NCBI GenBank assembly: GCA_029067255.1
Contig: JAIEEW010000069.1
Span: 1 to 6,917, forward strand
Length of the DNA stretch: 6,917 bases
Reading direction: 5' to 3'
From: Clostridia bacterium
Lineage (GTDB): Bacteria; Bacillota; Clostridia; Christensenellales; UBA3700
Of this stretch, positions 1 to 5,763 are shown piece after piece (positions within the stretch are counted from its first letter, which is position 1; the number at the start of each line of letters is the position of its first letter). The notes beneath the pieces were generated by a model that did no database searches, was not told where the DNA came from, and was given only the letters and a program-made list of their open reading frames with translations. Both the position numbers and the translations under genes were made by a program.

Positions 1-43
1 TCGCTCTTTTATACCTTAATATAAATATGCTAAACAGCAATAA

Positions 44-119
44 GCCCTTATAGCTCAGTCGGTAGAGCATGCGGCTGTTAACCGCAGTGTCATAGGTTCG
101 AGTCCTATTGAGGGCGCCA
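44..119 (+). tRNA. tRNA-Asn (anticodon GTT), CCA encoded
   Basis: The sequence folds into a full cloverleaf. The acceptor stem pairs GCCCTTA (44-50) with TGAGGGC (109-115), with one G-T pair. The D arm carries TAGCTCAGTCGGTAGAGCA. The anticodon stem TGCGG/CCGCA (70-74/82-86) closes the loop CTGTTAA, which puts the anticodon GTT at 77-79 and so reads Asn codons. The T arm ATAGG/CCTAT encloses TTCGAGT (97-103). The discriminator base is G116 and the CCA end is encoded at 117-119. The A/T-rich 43 bases upstream hold -10-like words (TATAAA at 20-25, TATGCT at 26-31) but no convincing -35 inside the window. No second copy of the tRNA 3' end is seen, so nothing here marks it as an integration site. 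Confidence 0.97.
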
Positions 120-154
120 AACAAGGCAAACTTCAAATGAAGTTTGCCTTGTTT
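119..154 (+). terminator. Intrinsic terminator of the tRNA-Asn gene
   Basis: A perfect 16-bp inverted repeat (119-134 with 139-154) encloses the 4-base loop AAAT. Its outer end is A-rich on the left and T-rich on the right (CTTGTTT), so the hairpin finishes in T residues as a rho-independent terminator should. The left arm begins at the last A of the tRNA CCA end, which ties it to the tRNA. Because of its symmetry it could also stop transcription entering from the right. Confidence 0.85.
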
Positions 155-239
155 AATATATATTATAATTGTACAATGTCTTATATCAAGTTATAAAAAC
201 TCTCAATTCATAATCAAGAAAGAATTTTTTGCGAAAGGG

Positions 240-250
240 CGTTTCAAACG
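240..250. repeat. Perfect 11-bp palindrome over the -35 region
   Basis: CGTTTCAAACG is a perfect palindrome around a central C. It covers the place where the -35 element of the 265-270 promoter would lie (242-247). It could be an operator half of a control region, but with only 11 bases chance is possible. Confidence 0.4.
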
Positions 251-270
251 GCAAGTAGGTGTGTTATAAT
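242..270 (+). promoter_or_regulatory. Extended -10 promoter for the response regulator operon
   Basis: TATAAT at 265-270 is a perfect -10 hexamer and is preceded by TG at 262-263 with one base between, giving the extended -10 form TGTTATAAT. The hexamer 17 bp upstream (TTTCAA, 242-247) is a poor -35. That fits a promoter that relies on its extended -10 or on an activator. Transcription would start near 277, leaving a 5' leader of about 34 bases before the ATG at 311. This is the only strong promoter word seen between the tRNA terminator and the operon. Confidence 0.6.
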
Positions 271-278
271 AATTATAA
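264..278. repeat. 15-bp palindrome over the -10 element
   Basis: TTATAATAATTATAA is perfectly symmetric (7+1+7) and contains the whole -10 hexamer. It could be an operator whose occupation blocks RNA polymerase. It is also pure A/T, so a chance origin is quite possible. Together with the palindrome at 240-250 it places symmetric sequence on both promoter elements. Confidence 0.4.
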
Positions 279-292
279 CGAGAGATTTACCG

Positions 293-301
293 AAGGCGGA
301 G
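293..301 (+). promoter_or_regulatory. Ribosome binding site of the response regulator
   Basis: AAGGCGGAG is a near match to the anti-16S consensus. It lies 9 bases before the ATG at 311 and supports that start. Confidence 0.7.
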
Positions 302-310
302 AATTCGCAA

Positions 311-961
311 ATGGACGAGAAAGTTTGGATAATCGACGACGAGAAAGAACTTGCCGACGCTATCGCAAAATATTTTACTATGTTTGGATTATCGGCGAGA
401 GCGGAGTATTCCGCGCTTGCCATAGGTAATATTCCCGTTGACGTAAAAGTCGTTTTGTTGGATATAAATTTGGGCAGAGATTGCGGCTACGACTTTATTG
501 AAGAGATAAGAAAGCGTTGCCCGCAAGCGAAGATATTGCTTATTTCCGCCCGTTCAGAAGAGCGGGACATGTTGAAAGGTTATCATTTAGGGGCGGACGA
601 TTATATCGTTAAGCCGTTTTCTTTACAGGTAATGCTATGCAAGGTGCGGAACTTGCTTTTTAACGGAGAGAAGTCGCTTGAAGAATATCGCGGTTTGTCG
701 GTGGACAAAGACGCTATGTCAGTTACTCGCGACGGCGTTACGCAAAGATTAAAAAATATGGAATTCAAACTTTTTTATTATCTGTTCTGCAATCGCGGAA
801 AAGTATTGGACAAAGACGATATAATTCGCGGAGTGTGGGGAGCGGGTTATTATACCGACAATACTCTCAACGTGCATATTAGAAGGATTCGCGAAAAGAT
901 AGAAAAATACAACGGGGAATTTATTACTACGGTTTGGGGCGTGGGTTATCGCTTCGAATAG
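311..961 (+). CDS. OmpR/PhoB-type response regulator
   Basis: This 216-residue cytoplasmic transcription factor is expected to be phosphorylated by the kinase encoded next to it and to bind DNA. The receiver domain covers about residues 3-115. It holds the acidic pair D9/D10, the phospho-acceptor D51 in VVLLDINLG, S79 in the Thr/Ser switch position (LLISAR), Y98, and K101 in the VKPF motif, so every catalytic residue is present. The winged-helix domain covers about 125-215. Its recognition helix lies in TLNVHIRRIREKIE and it ends with the wing motif VWGVGYRFE. Length is normal for the family. The start has a good ribosome site, and the stop lies only 9 bp before the kinase start, so the two are co-transcribed. 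Likely targets are its own promoter and the downstream ABC genes (inference). It is an orthodox family member, and the regulon cannot be named from sequence. Confidence 0.95.
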   Translation: MDEKVWIIDDEKELADAIAKYFTMFGLSARAEYSALAIGNIPVDVKVVLLDINLGRDCGYDFIEEIRKRCPQAKILLISARSEERDMLKGYHLGADDYIVKPFSLQVMLCKVRNLLFNGEKSLEEYRGLSVDKDAMSVTRDGVTQRLKNMEFKLFYYLFCNRGKVLDKDDIIRGVWGAGYYTDNTLNVHIRRIREKIEKYNGEFITTVWGVGYRFE

Positions 962-970
962 GGAACAAAC

Positions 971-2191
971 ATGAAGAAGACTATTTTGATTTCCGTCGCA
1001 ACTCTTTTGCTTGTGGCGTGCGTTTTTTTGTGTATAGGGTACGGGTTTAGTTACGAACGCGTAGATACGGTCTATATCAACGAAGTAACGCAGTCGATTA
1101 CGGCGGGCGAACCTATAAAAGGTAAATACGACTATACGTATTTTGATAGCGAAGGCGAAGTATTGTATTCCACTCGCGAAACGGAAGATATGACTTATTC
1201 CGCAAGAATAAACAGAGCAATCGGCGACGGCGACGTAGTAGTAGACTACGGGAGCGGAAAGATAGTTTTTTACACGGACTCGGAAGCGCGTTATAAGAGT
1301 ATGCGCAACGCGCTCATATGGTTTTCCGTCGCATTTCTTTGCGTTGCGGCAATATCTTTTGCGTTAATAATTGCAGTCATTTACAGGCGGCTTTACCGTC
1401 CGTTTAACAGACTAAAAGATTTTGCATCCGAAGTGGCAAGAGGAAATCTCGATTCGCCGTTGATTTTGGACAGGTACGAGTCGTTCGGAGCGTTTGGCGA
1501 AGCGTTTGACATCATGCGCAACAACCTTAAAGAAAGCCGTATCGCCGAGCAGAAAGCCGCTTTGGAAAAACGCGCGCTTTTGCAGGAAATAGGACACGAC
1601 ATAATGACGCCGCTTTCCAGTATCAAAGCGGTGGCGGAAGTAGCGAGCGCGCAAGGCGGCGACGATTATAAAATAATTTTCGATAAAGCGAATACTATTG
1701 AAAATCTCGTCAACGGATTTTACCGCGCTTCGCTTGAAGAAGAAGGTCAGTTGAGTATATATCTGACAAAGCATACGTCCGACGATTTTGCGAAGTTGAT
1801 AGACATAAGCGACTACAATTCTAGAATAAGCCGTAACGCGCCGCCTGATTGCGACCTTCTTTACGACAAGATCCGTATGAGTCAAATTTTGGATAACGTT
1901 ATCGTCAATTCCTATAAATACGCCGATACGTCAATAGAAGTAGATATGAAGGTAGACGGTAATAAATTTATTACTACGATAAAAGATCACGGCAACGGCG
2001 TAGCGCCGGAGCAGTTGCAGTACGTTATGGATAGGTTTTACAGGGGAGAAAAGAAAAGCGAAACTCTCGGACAAGGTTTGGGACTTCATATTTGCAAAAA
2101 GATGATCGACCGTATGGGCGGAGAAATGACGTGTCGAAACGAAGACGGTTTCGTTGTGGAAATTGCTTTGCCTGTTTTTGGAAAGAATTGA
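971..2191 (+). CDS. Membrane sensor histidine kinase with HAMP domain
   Basis: This 406-residue kinase is the partner of the preceding regulator. Membrane helix 1 is at about 4-25. An extracellular segment of about 85 residues (28-112) matches no fold I recognise. Membrane helix 2 is at about 114-137, and a HAMP linker at about 138-192 includes the RLYRPFNRLKDFA and ARGNL words. The dimerisation/phospho-transfer domain carries H209 in EIGHDIMTPLSSIKA. The ATPase domain has the N box (N309 and N313 in ILDNVIVNSYKYA), the G1 box around D339 (KDHGNGVAP), the F box (DRFYRGE, F356) and the G2 box GQGLGLHI (367-374). All catalytic motifs are intact. AGGGA at 960-964, overlapping the end of the regulator gene, serves as ribosome site. 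Unlike BceS-type intramembrane kinases it has an external sensor region. The stimulus is unknown. Confidence 0.95.
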   Translation: MKKTILISVATLLLVACVFLCIGYGFSYERVDTVYINEVTQSITAGEPIKGKYDYTYFDSEGEVLYSTRETEDMTYSARINRAIGDGDVVVDYGSGKIVFYTDSEARYKSMRNALIWFSVAFLCVAAISFALIIAVIYRRLYRPFNRLKDFASEVARGNLDSPLILDRYESFGAFGEAFDIMRNNLKESRIAEQKAALEKRALLQEIGHDIMTPLSSIKAVAEVASAQGGDDYKIIFDKANTIENLVNGFYRASLEEEGQLSIYLTKHTSDDFAKLIDISDYNSRISRNAPPDCDLLYDKIRMSQILDNVIVNSYKYADTSIEVDMKVDGNKFITTIKDHGNGVAPEQLQYVMDRFYRGEKKSETLGQGLGLHICKKMIDRMGGEMTCRNEDGFVVEIALPVFGKN

Positions 2192-2272
2192 GAAAGAAAG
2201 GAAAGATTTGCGACAAAGCGCGCAGACGATTTGCGTTGTAAAATATAGATGACGGAAGTCGAAGGGGGTATT
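2192..2272. other. 81-bp gap between kinase and ATPase genes
   Basis: This is the only sizeable gap inside the operon; the other gaps are 9 bp and 1 bp. It holds a direct repeat GATTTGCG at 2205-2212 and 2228-2235, 23 bp apart, and a -10-like TAAAAT at 2239-2244. No matching -35 and no hairpin terminator are visible. An internal regulator-dependent promoter for the transporter genes is possible but not shown. Confidence 0.3.
2262..2268 (+). promoter_or_regulatory. Ribosome binding site fixing the ATPase start
   Basis: AAGGGGG lies 4 bases before the ATG at 2273. The in-frame ATG at 2249 has only A/T-rich sequence before it and no ribosome site. This decides for the inner start and shortens the protein by 8 residues. 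Confidence 0.75.
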
Positions 2273-3040
2273 ATGAATCACGAAGATCACGTTATCGCAA
2301 CGCAAGGACTTTGCAAGACATTTTCGGTTGGCGGAGTGCAACAGCACGTTTTGAATAATCTCGACTTGCAAATTGCAAAAGGCGACTTTACGGTAATTAT
2401 GGGCAACAGCGGAAGCGGCAAGTCCACGCTTCTGTACGCGCTTTCCGGTATGGACAGACCAACGCTGGGCAAAGTGTTTTTTGACGGCGAAGAAATCTCA
2501 AATTATTCCAACGACAAACTCGCAAAATTCCGACGTCTTAATTGCGGTTTTATTTTTCAGGAAGTATTTCTCAACGACAATATGAGTATAATGGACAACG
2601 TTCTTGCCGCGGGATATCTTTCCGGCAGAGCGAGAAAACAAGTCTACGCCGACGCATGCGAATATTTCCAAAGCGTGGGTATAAGCAAAGATATGTATTC
2701 CAAATTCCCCGCGCAGATGTCGGGCGGCGAGTTGCAGAGAGTAGGTCTGGTAAGAGCAATTATAAACGAACCCAAAGTTATCTTTGCCGACGAGCCTACA
2801 GGCGCGCTCAATTCCGCCAACTCTATAGCGGTTTTGGATATAATGAACAGACTTCACGCCGACGGGAAAACTGTCGTAATGGTAACTCACGATATGAAAA
2901 GCGCGGTAAGGGGCAGCAGGATTTTGTATCTCAAAGACGGAGTTATTCTCAACGAGATTTATTTGGGCGATTACGAGATTTCGCAGGAAAAAGAAAGATT
3001 CGGTATGCTCAAAGCCTTTTTGGACGAAATGGGGTGGTAG
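2273..3040 (+). CDS. ABC transporter ATPase, MacB/LolD/BceA type
   Basis: This 255-residue ATPase is the cytoplasmic motor for the permease encoded next. In numbering from the 2273 start it shows Walker A GNSGSGKST (44-52), the Q-loop glutamine Q96 in FIFQE, the signature MSGGELQR (149-156), Walker B VIFADE ending at catalytic E174, a D-loop in EPTGALNS, and the switch histidine H206 in VTHD. The signature has E in place of the usual Q, which is common in this subfamily. The EPTGAL(D/N)S stretch is typical of ATPases paired with FtsX-type permeases (MacB, LolD, FtsE, BceA). The tail after about residue 225 is longer than the minimal fold. A longer form from the ATG at 2249 is less likely because it lacks a ribosome site. 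The stop is one base before the permease ATG, so translation is probably coupled. The substrate is not evident. Confidence 0.93.
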   Translation: MNHEDHVIATQGLCKTFSVGGVQQHVLNNLDLQIAKGDFTVIMGNSGSGKSTLLYALSGMDRPTLGKVFFDGEEISNYSNDKLAKFRRLNCGFIFQEVFLNDNMSIMDNVLAAGYLSGRARKQVYADACEYFQSVGISKDMYSKFPAQMSGGELQRVGLVRAIINEPKVIFADEPTGALNSANSIAVLDIMNRLHADGKTVVMVTHDMKSAVRGSRILYLKDGVILNEIYLGDYEISQEKERFGMLKAFLDEMGW

Positions 3041-3041
3041 T

Positions 3042-5504
3042 ATGCTTTCGATAATCAAATCTCATTTTCATAAAGGCAAAACTGGTTTTTTAATAACCGG
3101 TATATTTATTATACTTTCCGTAATGATGATGACTATAGGACTGTCTATATGTTTCGGCATGGATAAGTTGTATTTCAACGCTCGCAATCTTTCAAATTCC
3201 GCCGACTGCGCTATATCGGTATTTGAAAAGTCGGGCGGCGAAACGCAAAAATTGCTCGAAGATATTTTGAATAAACGCGAAGACGTGGAAAGTTATGACG
3301 TCAGAACGATTTACTATATGGAAAAAAGGGCGGTCGAAGACGTCAACAACCGAATGCGGATATTCAACGATAAAGGACAGACAAGCGGATTTAATTCATG
3401 GGTTGCTTTGAATATAGACGATGATAGCGATAAGTTCAAACCCCATCTTCGCGATACCGTAGAAAAAGACGGATACAAGTTTTATATTACAGGCAACTAC
3501 GCTGAAACTATGTTTTGCTCAATAGGAGATAGGGTAGAATTCGAAAACGGCGGAAATACTTACGTCGGATACGTCGCGGGAATTTACGACGATATGGCGA
3601 GAATATACAATCACGTCAACATTTTTGTAAGCGGCGATTTGTTTGATGAAATAGCGAGAATCTCCCAAACTGACGATAGCGTTACGGAAGAATATGAAAT
3701 TAACGTAAGGTTGGATTACGTCGACGAAAAGAAAAACGAGTTGGCGCAATACGAAGTTTGCGAAGCGCTTACCGACGCGCTCGGAGAATACAATATTCGA
3801 AATCTTATGCAAGACCCTACTTTTTCAGTAGTGTATTGCAACGATTATATGCGCGAAACTTTCAAGAGCGGAACAAAGGCGTTCATACTTCTTCTAGGTA
3901 CTGCAATGATTGCGTTTTCGGTGATAGTCGCCGTAATCGTTGCGATAGTAACAGCGTTTTTGACGCGTTCCAACATACTCGACGAAGTCCGTAATCTCGG
4001 CGTATGGAAAGCGCTAGGTTATACTACGAAACAACTCAGGTTGAGTTATCTTGCAATTTACGGAGTTATAGGTTTGATATGTTTGACGATCGGAGCGATT
4101 TTGGGCGTGTCTTTGATGCCGACGTTCGTAGGTATAATAACCAACATGGCGCGGCTGGACTTATCAAAAGCGATAGGAACTCATATAGGCGGAGTTTTGA
4201 TAGCCATTGTATTTATCGTAGCGGTATTGTCCGCAGTAGTATATTTGTCTACTTCGAAAGTAAAGAAAATAACCCCGCTTTCGGCAATGCGAAATAATAT
4301 CCAGACGCACTCTTTCAAAAGAAATAAAGCCCCGCTCAATAAGTCGAAAATTTCGCTCGACGCGCATTTGGGAGTAAAAAGCGTTGTGGGAGAATCCCGT
4401 CGAAGCGTTATGGTGGTCGCTATCGTGTTGATAATGTCCATTTTATGTTCCTTTGTAAGCGTAGTATACTATAATCTAAAAGTTGACCAGACTGCCATAA
4501 TAAATATGTCCGGCGTGGAAAACGCGGATTTTTATATCTCTTTTTATTACGAAGACCCGTCGCCATATTATGACGCTATAAGAGAAATGGAAGGCTTTGA
4601 AGGGGAAGCGTATACAACTGGCATAGGAACGCAGATCAACGGAGAATACCGTTATGGAAGACTGTTTTCGTCGTTTGAGCATTTGCGTACGCAATTCCTT
4701 AGAGAAGGCAGATATCCCAAATATCCCAACGAGATATTGATCGAAGAACAATACGCAAAAAGCAAAGATATTAAAATAGGCGACAGCATAGTAATTTCAA
4801 TGGATCGCGACGCAAAAAAAAGCGAAAAAGAATGTATTATCGTAGGATACTTTCAAAATATTTTCGACAACGGCGCTTTTATAGGATTTTGGAATATAAT
4901 GGAAGAACTCTATACTCTTGACGATTTCCATAATAAAGCCGATCATCTTATCTATTTTGAAAAAGGCAAAGCGCCTACGCTTGAACAAATCGACGAAAGA
5001 TTGAGAGAAGTATCGGGTGGAGAGATCGTAAAATACAACGGTTTCCAGACAGGGCGCAACGTATTGGAAAACGCGGTATTGAATACTGTTGAAACTGCCG
5101 CCGACGCAGTAATGAGCGTGTTTTTCTCTATAACAGCGATAGTGATAGCCCTGCTGCTCGTTATGCTGGTAAAACTCAAACTGTTGCGCGAACGAAGAAA
5201 TTACGCCGTTTATAAAGCGCTTGGATACACTACGGCAAATATAATGACGCAGATAGCGATAGCAATGGTCATTCTCGGCGCTATCGGAAGCGTTATCGGG
5301 ACGTTGTTCGGCGCGCTTACTACGTCTCCGGTACTCTCTCTTTTCGGCAGTTTTATCGGAGCGGGGCATTTCGATTTTGTTATCCCGTGGGGATATACGG
5401 TGGCGATTGCGTTCGCCGTTCCAACTTTGATATATATTGTGTCAATGCTATGCGCGATCCCCGTCCGACGGATCCACCCGGCAAGTTTGCTCAGAGAAAG
5501 ATAG
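3042..5504 (+). CDS. ABC permease with two FtsX-type halves
   Basis: This 820-residue membrane protein partners the ATPase. Each half shows one helix, a large external domain, then three helices. Helices lie at about 17-38, 280-306, 335-358 and 383-404 (first half), then 455-477, 692-714, 735-758 and 781-806 (second half). External domains span about 40-278 and 480-690. The second contains a MacB-type core word, EILIEEQYAKSKDIKIGDSI. The halves are a visible duplication: NLGVWKALGYTTKQL (319-333) matches NYAVYKALGYTTANI (720-734), and KKITPLSAMR (408-417) matches RRIHPASLLRE (809-819). The size and 8-helix plan resemble YbbP and other double-FtsX permeases. BceB has ten helices and one external domain. 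Such permeases work by mechanotransmission on envelope substrates rather than by classical import. GGGGTGG at 3031-3037, inside the ATPase gene, is the ribosome site. The cargo could be an antimicrobial peptide, a lipid or a lipoprotein. Confidence 0.92.
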   Translation: MLSIIKSHFHKGKTGFLITGIFIILSVMMMTIGLSICFGMDKLYFNARNLSNSADCAISVFEKSGGETQKLLEDILNKREDVESYDVRTIYYMEKRAVEDVNNRMRIFNDKGQTSGFNSWVALNIDDDSDKFKPHLRDTVEKDGYKFYITGNYAETMFCSIGDRVEFENGGNTYVGYVAGIYDDMARIYNHVNIFVSGDLFDEIARISQTDDSVTEEYEINVRLDYVDEKKNELAQYEVCEALTDALGEYNIRNLMQDPTFSVVYCNDYMRETFKSGTKAFILLLGTAMIAFSVIVAVIVAIVTAFLTRSNILDEVRNLGVWKALGYTTKQLRLSYLAIYGVIGLICLTIGAILGVSLMPTFVGIITNMARLDLSKAIGTHIGGVLIAIVFIVAVLSAVVYLSTSKVKKITPLSAMRNNIQTHSFKRNKAPLNKSKISLDAHLGVKSVVGESRRSVMVVAIVLIMSILCSFVSVVYYNLKVDQTAIINMSGVENADFYISFYYEDPSPYYDAIREMEGFEGEAYTTGIGTQINGEYRYGRLFSSFEHLRTQFLREGRYPKYPNEILIEEQYAKSKDIKIGDSIVISMDRDAKKSEKECIIVGYFQNIFDNGAFIGFWNIMEELYTLDDFHNKADHLIYFEKGKAPTLEQIDERLREVSGGEIVKYNGFQTGRNVLENAVLNTVETAADAVMSVFFSITAIVIALLLVMLVKLKLLRERRNYAVYKALGYTTANIMTQIAIAMVILGAIGSVIGTLFGALTTSPVLSLFGSFIGAGHFDFVIPWGYTVAIAFAVPTLIYIVSMLCAIPVRRIHPASLLRER

Positions 5505-5510
5505 AATTCT

Positions 5511-5543
5511 ATTAAAGGAAAGGCAAAACGCCTTTCCTTTAAT
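5511..5543 (+). terminator. Intrinsic terminator closing the operon
   Basis: A perfect 14-bp stem (5511-5524 with 5530-5543) closes a 5-base loop, AAAAC. It begins 7 bases after the permease stop codon. The right arm is pyrimidine-rich (CCTTTCCTTTAAT), so the RNA ends in U-rich sequence although no long separate T-run follows. The symmetry allows action in either direction. Confidence 0.8.
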
Positions 5544-5643
5544 GCTAAACAAACGTTAAATTTAGCACATTTTCTTCTATTTTATAAAAATTATTACATT
5601 ATTCTAAAAAAAGTGTACTTTTCCTGACCAAAAAATTTACTTG

Positions 5644-5671
5644 AAAATTGCTCAAAAATCGGGCAATTTTT
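5644..5671 (+). terminator. Terminator-like hairpin inside the repeat unit
   Basis: AAAATTGCTC (5644-5653) pairs with GGGCAATTTT (5661-5670) over 10 bp with one G-T pair and a 7-base loop. The right arm runs into T5666-T5671, as in an intrinsic terminator. It has few G-C pairs, so it may be weak. It could back up the operon terminator or act as an attenuator if transcription of the next gene starts upstream. Confidence 0.4.
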
Positions 5672-5696
5672 CATTATAAGTATACAATAATGAAAA
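5668..5696. repeat. 10-bp inverted repeat around GTATAC
   Basis: TTTTCATTAT (5668-5677) is the perfect reverse complement of ATAATGAAAA (5687-5696). The 9-base loop contains the palindrome GTATAC (5680-5685). Its left arm overlaps the right arm of the 5644-5670 hairpin by three bases, so the two cannot both form fully. Confidence 0.6.
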
Positions 5697-5714
5697 TCAT
5701 TTGGCAATATCTCG

Positions 5715-5744
5715 CGGTCAGGAAAAGTACACCTTTCCTGACCG
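5715..5744. repeat. 11-bp hairpin just before the surface-protein gene
   Basis: CGGTCAGGAAA (5715-5725) pairs perfectly with TTTCCTGACCG (5734-5744) around an 8-base loop. The left arm is also the inner part of the right-hand 17-bp inverted repeat, so it can pair either here or with 5619-5629. The hairpin ends 10 bases before the GGGG of the next ribosome site. No T-run follows, so it is not a standard terminator. Confidence 0.75.
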
Positions 5745-5754
5745 TATAGAAAAT

Positions 5755-5758
5755 GGGG
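5755..5758 (+). promoter_or_regulatory. Ribosome binding site of the surface protein
   Basis: The GGGG core (in ATGGGGTAGAA) sits 5 bases before the ATG at 5764. The nearby ATG at 5753 is out of frame with the gene, so 5764 is the supported start. Confidence 0.6.
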
Positions 5759-5763
5759 TAGAA

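Larger units (their letters stand above)
5613..5732. repeat. 17-bp perfect inverted repeat pair, MITE-like unit
   Basis: GTGTACTTTTCCTGACC at 5613-5629 is the exact reverse complement of 5716-5732, with 86 bp between the arms, giving a 120-bp unit. One base in from each outer end the unit starts with TG and ends with CA, as many DDE-transposon ends do. No target-site duplication is visible on either side and no transposase gene is inside. A non-autonomous mobile element, a paired operator and a long-range RNA stem are all possible readings. Confidence 0.8.
5544..5763. other. Structured non-coding region before the surface gene
   Basis: This 220-bp spacer holds no convincing gene. A weak 6-bp hairpin (GCTAAA/TTTAGC, 5544-5549/5561-5566) follows the terminator. 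Then comes A/T-rich sequence, a three-copy 17-bp repeat (5613-5743) and two hairpins inside it. Possible -10 words are TATAAG (5675-5680) and TACAAT (5683-5688), but neither has a good -35, so the promoter of the next gene is not located. Confidence 0.6.

Noticed and set aside
44..154. tRNA gene as attachment site of an integrated element
   Set aside because: No second copy of the tRNA 3' end and no integrase gene are present in the window.
971..1030. Lipobox-like LVAC near the start of the kinase, suggesting a lipoprotein
   Set aside because: The hydrophobic stretch continues past the cysteine (VFLCIGYGF), and the protein is clearly a two-helix histidine kinase, so this is membrane helix 1.
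1412..1885. 157-codon open frame on the - strand inside the kinase gene
   Set aside because: It is antisense to the kinase catalytic region, has no motif, and is a shadow of the real gene.
2249..2272. Upstream ATG as the start of the ATPase
   Set aside because: It has no ribosome site, while the in-frame ATG at 2273 follows AAGGGGG at proper spacing.
2542..3054. 170-codon + strand frame overlapping the ATPase gene
   Set aside because: It is rich in Arg, Ser and Gln without domain structure and runs out of frame with the ATPase, whose motifs are complete.
4797..5369. 190-codon open frame on the - strand inside the permease gene
   Set aside because: It lies wholly antisense to a well-supported gene, has no recognisable domain (Arg/Tyr/Phe-rich low-quality protein) and is explained by the codon bias of the + strand gene.
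5613..5743. Repeats as a CRISPR array
   Set aside because: There are only three copies, in mixed orientation, with unequal and even overlapping spacing, and no cas genes.
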